From: Oscillospiraceae bacterium | GTDB lineage: Bacteria > Bacillota_A > Clostridia > Oscillospirales > Oscillospiraceae | Direction: 5' to 3' | NCBI GenBank assembly: GCA_017505505.1 | Contig: JAFVPA010000009.1 | Location: 1 to 23,219, forward strand | DNA: 23,219 nt | Shown: positions 7,232 to 13,946 of the stretch, piece by piece | Position numbering within the stretch: position 1 is the stretch's first letter | Layout: every line of letters starts with the position of its first letter | The notes under the pieces: model-generated | Database searches by the model: none | The model's input: the letters and a program-made list of their open reading frames with translations, nothing else | What the model was told of the DNA's origin: nothing | Program-made: the position numbers and the translations under genes

Positions 7232-8698
7232 ATGAGTCAATATTGGATTCTGGCTGCCATCGCGCTTCCCATACTGGGCGCCAGTCTGATTCCTCTGCTT
7301 CCTTTTTCCAAAAGAAAAAGAATGCTCTGGTATATCGAGTCCGTGGTGCTGGTTACTTCCATGATCGTTGCCGGACTTTTGATGGGCGGAAAAACGGAAG
7401 TCTTTCATGTGGTGCATTTCGTAAACAACCTGTCCATCTCCTTTAAGATCGACGGCATGAGCATGGTGTTCGCAGGCCTTGTGGCCGTGCTGTGGCCTCT
7501 GGCAACCTTGTATGCCTTTGAGTACATGACCCATGAAGGACATGAAAAGACCTTTTTCCTCTTCTATACCATGACCTACGGTGTGACGCTGGGCATTGCC
7601 TTTGCTTCGGACATCGTGACCATGTACTTTTTCTACGAGCTGCTGACCCTGGTGACGGTGCCGCTGGTGATGCACGCCCTGACCCGGGAGGCCATTCTGG
7701 CAGTTCGGAAATATCTCTATTTTTCCATTGGCGGTGCGGCCTTTGCTCTGATGGGCATGATCTTTGTGATCGTTTATGGCAACACCTGCGAATTTACCCT
7801 GGGCGGCGTATTCAGTCCGGTGGGTATTCTGCGCCATGGAGATCTGCTGCTGTGGATCTATTTCTTCTCCTTCATGGGCTTCGGTGTCAAGGCTGCGGTA
7901 TTTCCTCTGTCCTCCTGGCTGCCTCAGGCCGGTGTGGCCCCTACACCGGTGACGGCACTGCTTCATGCGGTTGCGGTGGTCAATGCCGGTGCCTTTGCTA
8001 TCCTTCGCCTGACCTATTACTGCTTCGGCACGGAATTTCTGTCCGGTACCTGGGTACAGGATGTCTGCATGGCCCTGACCATGTTTACCATCGTCTACGG
8101 CTGCAGCAGGGCGGTGAAGGAGACCCATATCAAGCGCCGTCTGGCCTGGTCCACGGTGAGTAACCTGTCCTACATTTTGTTCGGCGCTCTGGTCATGACC
8201 CCTCAGGGTCTGGTGGGAGCCCTGTGCCACTTCGTGTTCCATGGTTTTATGAAGATCACGTCTTTCCTCTGCGCCGGTGCCTTCATGCACCAGACGGGAA
8301 AAAAGTATGTCTATGAAATGGATGGCATCGGCCGGAAGATGAAGATCACCTTCGGCTGCTTTGCGGTGTCGGCCCTGGGCCTGATGGGCGTTCCCGGCTT
8401 TGCGGGTTTCATCAGCAAGTGGAATCTGACGGAAGCCGCAGTGGAAAGCGGAAACGTGCTGGCCTATGGCGGTGTGGCCTGCCTGATGCTGTCTGCCTTG
8501 CTGACCGCAATCTATATGCTGGGCATTGTCTGCCGGGCGTTCTTCCCCAGCAGTGAAACTGTGGCGGTGGAGGCCAAAGACCCCAGCTGGCAGATGTGTC
8601 TGCCGCTGCTGCTGTGCGCCAGTGCGGTTGCGTTGCTGGGCTTCTGCAGTGCACCGCTGATCGACTTTTTCCGGGCCATTGCCCTGGGAATTTACTGA
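7232..8698 (+). CDS. Third NuoL-like antiporter subunit, with an altered helix 8
   Basis: 488 residues, about 14 helices; ATG 7232 follows GCGGAGG within 14 bases of the previous stop. Conserved residues: Glu136 in FYELLTLVTVPLV, Lys220 in GVKAAVFPLSSWLP, HFVFHGFMKITSFL, and Lys396 in FISKWNL. The loop VAPTPVTALLHAVAVVNAG is of the NuoL/MrpA kind rather than the NuoM kind of its neighbours. Two differences from the other three subunits stand out. The helix 8 Lys is replaced by Asn251 (VVNAG instead of VKxG). The His after helix 7 (P-L/F-H-x-W) is Ser here. It is probably still a working channel because NuoL also lacks Lys at the helix 8 site, but its ion path may differ. Confidence 0.88.
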   Translation: MSQYWILAAIALPILGASLIPLLPFSKRKRMLWYIESVVLVTSMIVAGLLMGGKTEVFHVVHFVNNLSISFKIDGMSMVFAGLVAVLWPLATLYAFEYMTHEGHEKTFFLFYTMTYGVTLGIAFASDIVTMYFFYELLTLVTVPLVMHALTREAILAVRKYLYFSIGGAAFALMGMIFVIVYGNTCEFTLGGVFSPVGILRHGDLLLWIYFFSFMGFGVKAAVFPLSSWLPQAGVAPTPVTALLHAVAVVNAGAFAILRLTYYCFGTEFLSGTWVQDVCMALTMFTIVYGCSRAVKETHIKRRLAWSTVSNLSYILFGALVMTPQGLVGALCHFVFHGFMKITSFLCAGAFMHQTGKKYVYEMDGIGRKMKITFGCFAVSALGLMGVPGFAGFISKWNLTEAAVESGNVLAYGGVACLMLSALLTAIYMLGIVCRAFFPSSETVAVEAKDPSWQMCLPLLLCASAVALLGFCSAPLIDFFRAIALGIY

Positions 8699-8714
8699 GA
8701 AAGGAGCTGCCTGA

Positions 8715-10853
8715 ATGGATATGATTCTTTATCTGCTGGTGTTTTTCCCCATGGCGGCAGCCATCCTTTCCTACCTGCTGGGAAGAAAAACCAAGTCCGG
8801 GCGGGATCTGTTTGTCTGGGCCGTGGTGGCTGCAGAGTTTTGTCTGAGTGTTTTGCTGTTTGTCAGCGGAGCAAAAGCGGAGGATGTGCTGGTGACGCTC
8901 CCCGGGGTCTGCGGCTTCGGCCTGAACTTTACGGTGGATGGTTTTCGCAGTATCTACGCCATGATTGCCGCCCTGATGTGGCTGGTCACCGGGCTGTTTT
9001 CTCCGGAATACTTTGCCCACTACCGCAACCGGAACCGGTATTACCTGTTCCTGCTGATCACCCTGGGTGCCACGGAAGCGATTTTCCTGTCGGCGGACCT
9101 GTATACCACCTTCGTATTCTTTGAGATTATGTCCCTGTGCTCCTATGTGTGGGTGGCTCAGGACGAAAAGCCCGGCTCTCTCCGGGCCGGCGGCACCTAT
9201 CTGGCAGTGGCAGTCATGGGCGGTTTGGTGATGCTGATGGGCATTTTCCTGACATACCACCAGACGGGTACTCTGATGATCGCTGAGCTTCCCGAGGCCA
9301 GCGAAGGCAAACATCTCTGGGCTGCTGCCCTGTGTATGTTCGTTGGCTTTGCGGGCAAGGCCGGTGCTTATCCCATCCATATCTGGCTGCCCAAGGCCCA
9401 CCCGGTGGCTCCGGCCCCGGCCAGTGCTCTGCTTTCCGGTATCCTGACCAAGACCGGTATCTTCGGCATTCTGGTGATCAGCTGCAAAATGCTGGTCCAT
9501 GACGGGCTATGGGGCATCTTTGTGCTGCTGATCGGTGTGGTCACCATGTTCCTGGGAGCGCTGCTGGCCCTGTTCTCTGTGAACTTCAAGCGGACCCTGG
9601 CCTGCTCCTCTGTTTCTCAAATCGGTTTCATTCTGGTGGGCGTGGGTATGCTGGTACTGCTGGGGGAGGAAAACACCCTGGCTGTTCGGGGCACCTTCCT
9701 GCATATGGTGAACCATTCCCTGTTTAAGCTGATTTTGTTCCTGGTGGCGGCTGTTGTTTATCAGAACACCCATAAGCTGGATTTAAATGACATCCGGGGC
9801 TTCGGGCGGAAAAAGCCGCTGTTGATGGTCTGTTACCTGATGGGTGCCCTGGGCATTGGCGGTATCCCCGGCTGGAGCGGATATATCAGCAAGACGCTGC
9901 TCCATGAGGGTATCGTGGAATATATCCACGCTCTGGAAGGCGGCCACCTTCACACCACTTTTTTAACGGTGGGAAGCATGAAGATTATCGAATGGATCTT
10001 CCTGGTCAGCGGCGGCCTGACAGTGGCCTATATGTGTAAGCTCTTCGTGGCGGTATTTGTGGAAGAAAACCGGGACTCTGCCGTGCAGGCCCGTTACAAC
10101 GCAAAGAAGCCCTACTGGAAGACCGTCAGCGCCGTGTCCCTGACATTGATCGCTGCCCTGATCCCCATTCTGGGTGCGCTGCCCTCTGTTACCATGGATA
10201 AGCTGGCAGACCTGGCCCAGGGCTTCCTGGGGGTCCACCATGCCGGGCATGCGGTCCATTACTTTGCCTGGGTAAACCTGAAGGGCAGTGTCATTTCCAT
10301 TGCCATTGGTGCGGTGCTGTACCTGACGGTGGTCCGCCGCTGGATGATGGCAAACGGAAATTATGTTAACCGCTGGCCGGAGTGGCTGGATCTGGAAGAA
10401 AAAATCTACCGTCCTTTGCTGCTGAAGATCCTGCCCGGCCTGTTTGGCGGGATCTGCCGCCTGCTGGATGGTTTTATGGATCTGGCTATCCGGGTGCTGA
10501 CCAGGACCGGACTGATCCTGGCGGGTGTGCTGGATATCCTCACGGATGGCACAGTGGTGCTGCTGCGCAAGACCCTTTACCGGGACAGCATCCAATGGGG
10601 AGAGCTGGAAGAAGGCAATGCACTGACTCATTTCGTTGGTGTTTCCCTGAATGTCCTGGAAGAACTGCTGAACAAGACCATCTGGAAAAATCACGAGCAC
10701 AAGCGGGATTTGGAGCACTGGTTTGTGCTGAAGTATACGTCCTTTAAGGAAAATGCTTCTTTGATTGAACGCAGCCTGTCCTACGGTCTGGTGTTATTCT
10801 GCCTGGGCCTTTGCGCCACACTGATCTACCTGCTGGTATCGGCATTCCTGTAA
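8715..10853 (+). CDS. Fourth NuoL-like antiporter subunit with long C-terminal extension
   Basis: 712 residues, the longest of the four. Residues 1 to about 490 form the antiporter core: Glu137 in FFEIMSLCSYVWV, Lys215 in AGKAGAYPIHIWLP, Lys246 in ILTKTGIFGI, HMVNHSLFKLILFL, and Lys393 in GYISKTLL. Beyond it are a further helix (about 515-535), a long, charged and amphipathic stretch of about 130 residues beginning near WPEWLDLEEKIYRPLL, and a last helix ending LIYLLVSAFL. This layout recalls NuoL, whose C-terminal lateral helix runs along the membrane arm to a terminal anchor. As last gene it would be the distal subunit by that analogy. ATG 8715 follows AAGGAG by 9 bases. The operon terminator overlaps its stop codon. 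Confidence 0.88.
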   Translation: MDMILYLLVFFPMAAAILSYLLGRKTKSGRDLFVWAVVAAEFCLSVLLFVSGAKAEDVLVTLPGVCGFGLNFTVDGFRSIYAMIAALMWLVTGLFSPEYFAHYRNRNRYYLFLLITLGATEAIFLSADLYTTFVFFEIMSLCSYVWVAQDEKPGSLRAGGTYLAVAVMGGLVMLMGIFLTYHQTGTLMIAELPEASEGKHLWAAALCMFVGFAGKAGAYPIHIWLPKAHPVAPAPASALLSGILTKTGIFGILVISCKMLVHDGLWGIFVLLIGVVTMFLGALLALFSVNFKRTLACSSVSQIGFILVGVGMLVLLGEENTLAVRGTFLHMVNHSLFKLILFLVAAVVYQNTHKLDLNDIRGFGRKKPLLMVCYLMGALGIGGIPGWSGYISKTLLHEGIVEYIHALEGGHLHTTFLTVGSMKIIEWIFLVSGGLTVAYMCKLFVAVFVEENRDSAVQARYNAKKPYWKTVSAVSLTLIAALIPILGALPSVTMDKLADLAQGFLGVHHAGHAVHYFAWVNLKGSVISIAIGAVLYLTVVRRWMMANGNYVNRWPEWLDLEEKIYRPLLLKILPGLFGGICRLLDGFMDLAIRVLTRTGLILAGVLDILTDGTVVLLRKTLYRDSIQWGELEEGNALTHFVGVSLNVLEELLNKTIWKNHEHKRDLEHWFVLKYTSFKENASLIERSLSYGLVLFCLGLCATLIYLLVSAFL

Positions 10854-10894
10854 AAAAATTGCTGACTTAGAGAAATCTAGGCCAGCAATTTTTT
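10852..10894 (+). terminator. Terminator of the antiporter operon
   Basis: AAAAAATTGCTG (from 10854) pairs with CAGCAATTTTTT (ending 10894); the inner part TTAGA/TCTAG also pairs around GAAA. The A and T tracts on both sides make it usable in both directions. It begins at the stop codon of the last antiporter gene. Confidence 0.88.
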
Positions 10895-10995
10895 CAGAGT
10901 GCCCGGTGTTCTGCCTTGAAAACAAGGAAACCTGATGCTCTGAAAACCTAAAAAACGTTGGTATCTCTCACTTTTTCGAAAAGTCCTATAGGAAG

Positions 10996-11033
10996 AATTC
11001 CGGTTACCCCTTACGGGGTGACCGGAATTTTTT
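10996..11033 (+). terminator. Second strong hairpin terminator
   Basis: AATTCCGGTTACCCC (10996-11010) pairs with GGGGTGACCGGAATT (11015-11029) with one G-U pair and a TTAC loop, followed by TTTT. The T-tract favours the plus strand, although no plus-strand gene lies between it and the first terminator; on the minus strand it sits directly after the collagen-like gene and may serve that. Confidence 0.8.
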
Positions 11034-11039
11034 GAGGCA

Positions 11040-12143
11040 TTATTGGATCTGGGTGATCACCAAATGTGCAGATACGGGACGGGTGCCGCCAGCCAGGGGG
11101 GTGATGGTCAGTGCTGCAGCAGTGCCATCGGGATTTCGTACCGTCAGAACAGAGTTTACAGAGGTCGTTTCCACGATCGCCATACCAATGATCTGGGAGC
11201 TCCCAGTTGCACGGCCTGCTACGGTATAGGCCAGATCTTCTCCGTTCAGGGTCAAAATCAGCTGCCCGGCTTCGGTCACACTGACCTGGAACAATACCTG
11301 ATAGGTGCCGATTTCTGCAAGCGTGAAAGAGCTGGGACCAGACCGAAGGATACCGGCTCCGCTGTTAGGTCCGTCCTGCGGGAAACTGACATCAGTTCCG
11401 GGTGCAACGGTTGCTGAGTTATCGGGAGGCATTAAGGCATAGAAATCAGCATAATTCAAAACGCCTCCGGCCGGCCCCTGTGGGCCAACGGGTCCGGTTT
11501 CGCCAGCAGGACCTTGGGGGCCAGCAGGACCAGCTACACCGGCCGGCCCCTGCGGACCAATGGGACCAGTTTCCCCGATGGGACCTTGGGGACCAACAGG
11601 ACCAGCTACACCAGCTGGCCCCTGTGGGCCAACAGGTCCGGCTTCCCCGGTCGGCCCTTGAGGACCGGTGGGCCCGGTTTCGCCGGCAGGACCTTGAGGA
11701 CCAACAGGACCAGCTACACCTATGGGTCCCTGCGGACCAGCAGGTCCGGTTTCGCCAATTGGGCCCTGAGGACCAGTGGGGCCAGCTTCTCCGATGGGAC
11801 CTTGTGGTCCGATTGGGCCCTGGGGGCCTACGGGGCCTTGAGGACCGATGGCACCGGTTTCACCGACGGGCCCCTGCAGCCCTGCAGGACCGGCAACCCC
11901 CTCAGGACCTTGCGGTCCAATGGGACCTCTGGCTCCCGGAATGCCCTGTGGCCCGGCAGGTCCTCTTGGCCCCGCAGGTCCCTGTGGCCCGGCCGGTCCC
12001 TGAGGTCCGGGAGGACAATTCCCACAGCAGTTACAGCAGTCCCGTTCTCTGCAGCTGTGGTCTTTTTGGGGATAACGCTTGCAGGAATTATCGTCAAAAT
12101 GTGTGTCGCGATCTCTGTCATCAAAACAATGATAGCTGTTCAT
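11040..12143 (-). CDS. Collagen-like surface/exosporium-type glycoprotein
   Basis: 367 residues in three parts. Residues 1-45 are polar and Cys-rich, with eight Cys including CCNCCGNC at 36-43, and no signal peptide. Residues 46 to about 225 are about 60 unbroken Gly-X-Y triplets, mostly GPQGPxG, arranged in a degenerate 12-residue (36-base) unit. Residues about 226-367 form a beta-rich globular domain beginning [20 protein letters not shown], of the kind that caps BclA-like collagen proteins and helps trimerise them. Such proteins are hair-like filaments on spores or cells. The start has AAGGAGGGA 6-8 bases upstream. A CATATACTG element 29 bases upstream suggests sporulation sigma control. 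The lack of a signal peptide fits mother-cell assembly onto a spore rather than secretion. The spore location is inferred. Confidence 0.9.
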   Translation of the reverse strand: MNSYHCFDDRDRDTHFDDNSCKRYPQKDHSCRERDCCNCCGNCPPGPQGPAGPQGPAGPRGPAGPQGIPGARGPIGPQGPEGVAGPAGLQGPVGETGAIGPQGPVGPQGPIGPQGPIGEAGPTGPQGPIGETGPAGPQGPIGVAGPVGPQGPAGETGPTGPQGPTGEAGPVGPQGPAGVAGPVGPQGPIGETGPIGPQGPAGVAGPAGPQGPAGETGPVGPQGPAGGVLNYADFYALMPPDNSATVAPGTDVSFPQDGPNSGAGILRSGPSSFTLAEIGTYQVLFQVSVTEAGQLILTLNGEDLAYTVAGRATGSSQIIGMAIVETTSVNSVLTVRNPDGTAAALTITPLAGGTRPVSAHLVITQIQ

Positions 12144-12172
12144 CCGGTTCCCTCCTTAAAATGGTAGTGTTA

Positions 12173-12181
12173 CAGTATATG
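12173..12181 (-). promoter_or_regulatory. Sporulation-type (sigma-E/K-like) -10 element, collagen-like gene
   Basis: Read on the minus strand this is CATATACTG, fitting the CATA-N-N-N-T core of sigma-E/sigma-K -10 boxes. It lies 29 bases before the ATG. A GTCA at the position 13-14 bases further upstream is a partial sigma-E-like -35. No sigma-A promoter of good quality was seen here. Confidence 0.45.
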
Positions 12182-12225
12182 TTTTTTGACAAAAGCTGAC
12201 ACATGAGGACAGGTGCAGAAGCGCG

Positions 12226-12924
12226 CTATTCAATATCCATATGTATAAAGTTTGCGTCAATGGCATAAGCATACCGTACTTCCGGCTGTCTCTGGGCCCA
12301 GGCAAGGGTCTGCCCTGCGGATTTTCCTTCAATACGCAGGTCGACTGCTTTTCCATTTAGATGGCGGTTGTCTGACACACCGCCCACATTGGCGTTATGC
12401 TGGCTGCACCTGAGTCCGCTGGAAACAAAACCGACTCCTTTCAGTTCTGCTCTGGCCCGGTCGGCAAGCTCCACTACACCGCGCTGCATCTGTGCCGGGT
12501 AACCGTCACAGTATCTGCCGCATTTGCAGGCAAATTCCTTTCGGGAGAAGTATCGGATGCTGTTCCACCAGTCGTCGGTCTCCTGCGCAGGCAGTTTCAG
12601 AATTTTCCCACGTGTCATGGCACCGGCAATTCCATCGGGAGTCAGCCCGGTTTTCCTTTGCCATTGCGCGGTGGCATCCTTTATTTCCTGGCCGGCAAGA
12701 CCATCGATTGCGATTTTTCCATCGGTGATCTCTTTTTGAATGGACTTGATGATTTCTATGGATTTTGCGATGGTCAAGGCACCAAATATACCGTCTGCGT
12801 CCAGGTCATAATCTTTCTGAAAACGAACGGCAGCGGCTTTGGACAGTGTGCCCCAGATCCCATCGATCTCGCCGCCATAGTAGCCCAGGTAATATAGCTG
12901 CCATTGCTTCTGCTTTATGGTCAT
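12226..12924 (-). CDS. Peptidoglycan-binding, M15-family peptidase (D-Ala carboxypeptidase/endolysin-like)
   Basis: 232 residues from ATG 12924, chosen over an upstream start at 13032 because AAGAGGAG lies 3-10 bases before it. Two peptidoglycan-binding repeats come first: about 1-55 (GIWGTLSKAAAVRFQKDYDL, then DGIFG) and about 68-110 (WQRKTGLTPDGIAG). The C-terminal domain (about 122-232) is an M15-type zinc peptidase: the metal ligands are probably His188 and Asp195 in RHLNGKAVDL and His228 in FIHMDIE. Cys residues at 133, 135 and 139 precede it. Such enzymes cut the D-Ala-containing peptide stems. No signal peptide is present, as in phage endolysins and in some spore proteins. A sporulation-type -10 element upstream and the collagen-like neighbour suggest a spore or mother-cell role; a phage-derived origin remains possible. 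Confidence 0.88.
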   Translation of the reverse strand: MTIKQKQWQLYYLGYYGGEIDGIWGTLSKAAAVRFQKDYDLDADGIFGALTIAKSIEIIKSIQKEITDGKIAIDGLAGQEIKDATAQWQRKTGLTPDGIAGAMTRGKILKLPAQETDDWWNSIRYFSRKEFACKCGRYCDGYPAQMQRGVVELADRARAELKGVGFVSSGLRCSQHNANVGGVSDNRHLNGKAVDLRIEGKSAGQTLAWAQRQPEVRYAYAIDANFIHMDIE

Positions 12925-12953
12925 GGCTCCTCTTCTTTCCACAGGCGTATGCT

Positions 12954-12981
12954 TAGTATATGGGACAGGAAAGCAGTTTGT
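12954..12981 (-). promoter_or_regulatory. Sporulation-type (sigma-K-like) promoter, M15 peptidase gene
   Basis: On the minus strand CATATACTA (12954-12962) matches the CATA-N3-TA -10 pattern and lies 29 bases before ATG 12924. AC at 12980-12981 sits 17 bases upstream of the box, the position of the short sigma-K -35. The same 8-base core at the same distance precedes the collagen-like gene. Confidence 0.45.
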
Positions 12982-13017
12982 GCAGGTTTCAAGATCGTAT
13001 TTCCCGGGAGAAATCTC

Positions 13018-13046
13018 TTGCCAGATGACCATTCCTCTGCTACACT
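13018..13046 (+). promoter_or_regulatory. Sigma-A promoter of rsmE
   Basis: TTGCCA (13018-13023) and TACACT (13041-13046) are separated by 17 bases; the -10 ends 26 bases before the rsmE ATG. Confidence 0.6.
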
Positions 13047-13072
13047 ATAAAAAAATGCAGGAGGATAGGAAA

Positions 13073-13804
13073 ATGGCACGATTTTTTGTGATGCCGGAGG
13101 AATTGGAAGGGGAAATTCTATTCCTGACAGGGGAGAACGCCCAGCACGCTAAAGTTCTGCGGTTAAAAGAAGGGGAAGTGGTTCTGGTCTGCGACGGAGA
13201 AGGCCGGGAGTGTCTGTGTGAGGTGACGGCCTTTGATGGAAAGACGCTGGAAGTAGCGGTAAAGGAGCGGCGGGAATCGGAAACCGAAGCAGCTGTCCGG
13301 GTCAGTGTCTATATGGCGTTCCCCAAGGCGGATAAGCTGGAGCATGTGATCCAGAAGGCTACAGAATTGGGAGCCTATGAGATCATTGCGTTTCCCTCCG
13401 CCCGGTGCGTTTCCAAGCCCGATGACAAGAGTCTGAAAAAGAAGCTGGAGCGCTGGCAAAAGATTGCGGCTTCCGCTGCGGAACAGTCCGGCCGGGGCCG
13501 GATCCCCCGGGTCCGGGTGCTGAACAGCTTTCGGGAGGCCTTGGAGGAAGCTGCAAAAGCGGATAAGCCCCTGATGTTCTACGAGAACGAACAGGCGGTA
13601 ACGCTAAAAATGGCTTTGACCAACAGCCCTTACAGTACAGTGAGCCTGCTTACCGGCCCCGAGGGCGGTCTGGAAGAGAAGGAAGTCCAGCAGTCCAGGG
13701 AAGCGGGCTTGCAGGTCTGTACCCTGGGAAAGCGCATCCTGCGCTGCGAGACGGCTCCTCTGTGTGCTCTGTCGGCAGTTATGTACGACGCCGGGGAATT
13801 CTGA
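13073..13804 (+). CDS. rsmE: 16S rRNA (uracil-1498-N3)-methyltransferase
   Basis: 243 residues, standard for RsmE, which methylates U1498 of 16S rRNA in the ribosomal decoding region using S-adenosylmethionine. The N-terminal 70 residues form the PUA-like RNA-binding part (ARFFVMPEELEGE, then NAQHAKVLRLKEGE). The C-terminal SPOUT-type fold carries KADKLEHVIQKATELG at 85-100, the cofactor loop LTGPEGGLEEKE at 193-204, and LGKRILRCETAPLCALS at 218-234, all diagnostic. The open frame extends back to 12917, but ATG 13073 follows GGAGGATAGGA and begins the family's usual N-terminus. It is transcribed alone, divergently from the peptidase gene. In many genomes rsmE follows prmA; that neighbour is missing here. 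Confidence 0.96.
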   Translation: MARFFVMPEELEGEILFLTGENAQHAKVLRLKEGEVVLVCDGEGRECLCEVTAFDGKTLEVAVKERRESETEAAVRVSVYMAFPKADKLEHVIQKATELGAYEIIAFPSARCVSKPDDKSLKKKLERWQKIAASAAEQSGRGRIPRVRVLNSFREALEEAAKADKPLMFYENEQAVTLKMALTNSPYSTVSLLTGPEGGLEEKEVQQSREAGLQVCTLGKRILRCETAPLCALSAVMYDAGEF

Positions 13805-13813
13805 TCACGGAAA

Positions 13814-13892
13814 GTAGGGCGGGCTGCCCTCAGCCCGCCGCAAAATGGAAAACAATACAAAAAAGCGGCGGCTTGAAGGCAAGCCGCCCTAC
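13814..13892. repeat. GC-rich palindromic intergenic repeat, composite copy
   Basis: The unit starts GTAGGGCGGGCTG at 13814 with an internal hairpin (GGGCGGGCTG / CAGCCCGCC). A second hairpin (GGCGGCTTG / CAAGCCGCC) follows and the block ends CCGCCCTAC, so the outer ends GTAGGGCGG and CCGCCCTAC are also inverted repeats. A near-identical left half recurs at 16155 and a short version at 16700. Confidence 0.85.
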
Positions 13893-13909
13893 GGACACTT
13901 TTCGAAGAG

Positions 13910-13938
13910 AAGTGCCAGCCGATTTTCGGCTGGCACTT
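13910..13938. terminator. Bidirectional hairpin between rsmE and the DUF4097 gene
   Basis: AAGTGCCAGCCGA (13910-13922) pairs perfectly with TCGGCTGGCACTT (13926-13938) around TTT. It lies between two converging genes. The flanking T-runs are short on both sides (TTTT on the plus strand), so strength is uncertain. Confidence 0.7.
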
Positions 13939-13946
13939 TTGGCATA

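Noticed and set aside
2805..9500. Long minus-strand open frames opposite the antiporter genes (for example 2805-3701, 4366-5709, 5764-6810, 7199-8290, 8412-9500)
   Set aside because: Their products are full of His, Gln, Gly and Asp with no domains, as expected from the complement of membrane-protein codons; the plus-strand genes have clear families, ribosome binding sites and overlaps.
1490..10853. Complex I or a hydrogenase operon
   Set aside because: No NuoB, C, D, H, I or hydrogenase-type [NiFe] subunit is present; all nine genes are membrane antiporter-type subunits.
1490..10853. Inorganic-carbon uptake system of the DAB type, which also uses NuoL-like proteins
   Set aside because: The required DabA partner (a large soluble carbonic-anhydrase-like protein) is absent, and the MrpE/F/G/B/C set fits cation antiporters.
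11466..12010. Regular 36-base repeats that might suggest a CRISPR array
   Set aside because: The repeat is contiguous without unique spacers and encodes Gly-X-Y triplets in frame.
11402..12199. Two long plus-strand frames opposite the collagen-like gene
   Set aside because: They are reverse readings of the Gly-Pro-Gln repeat, giving low-complexity products; the minus frame has the start site, repeats and C-terminal domain.
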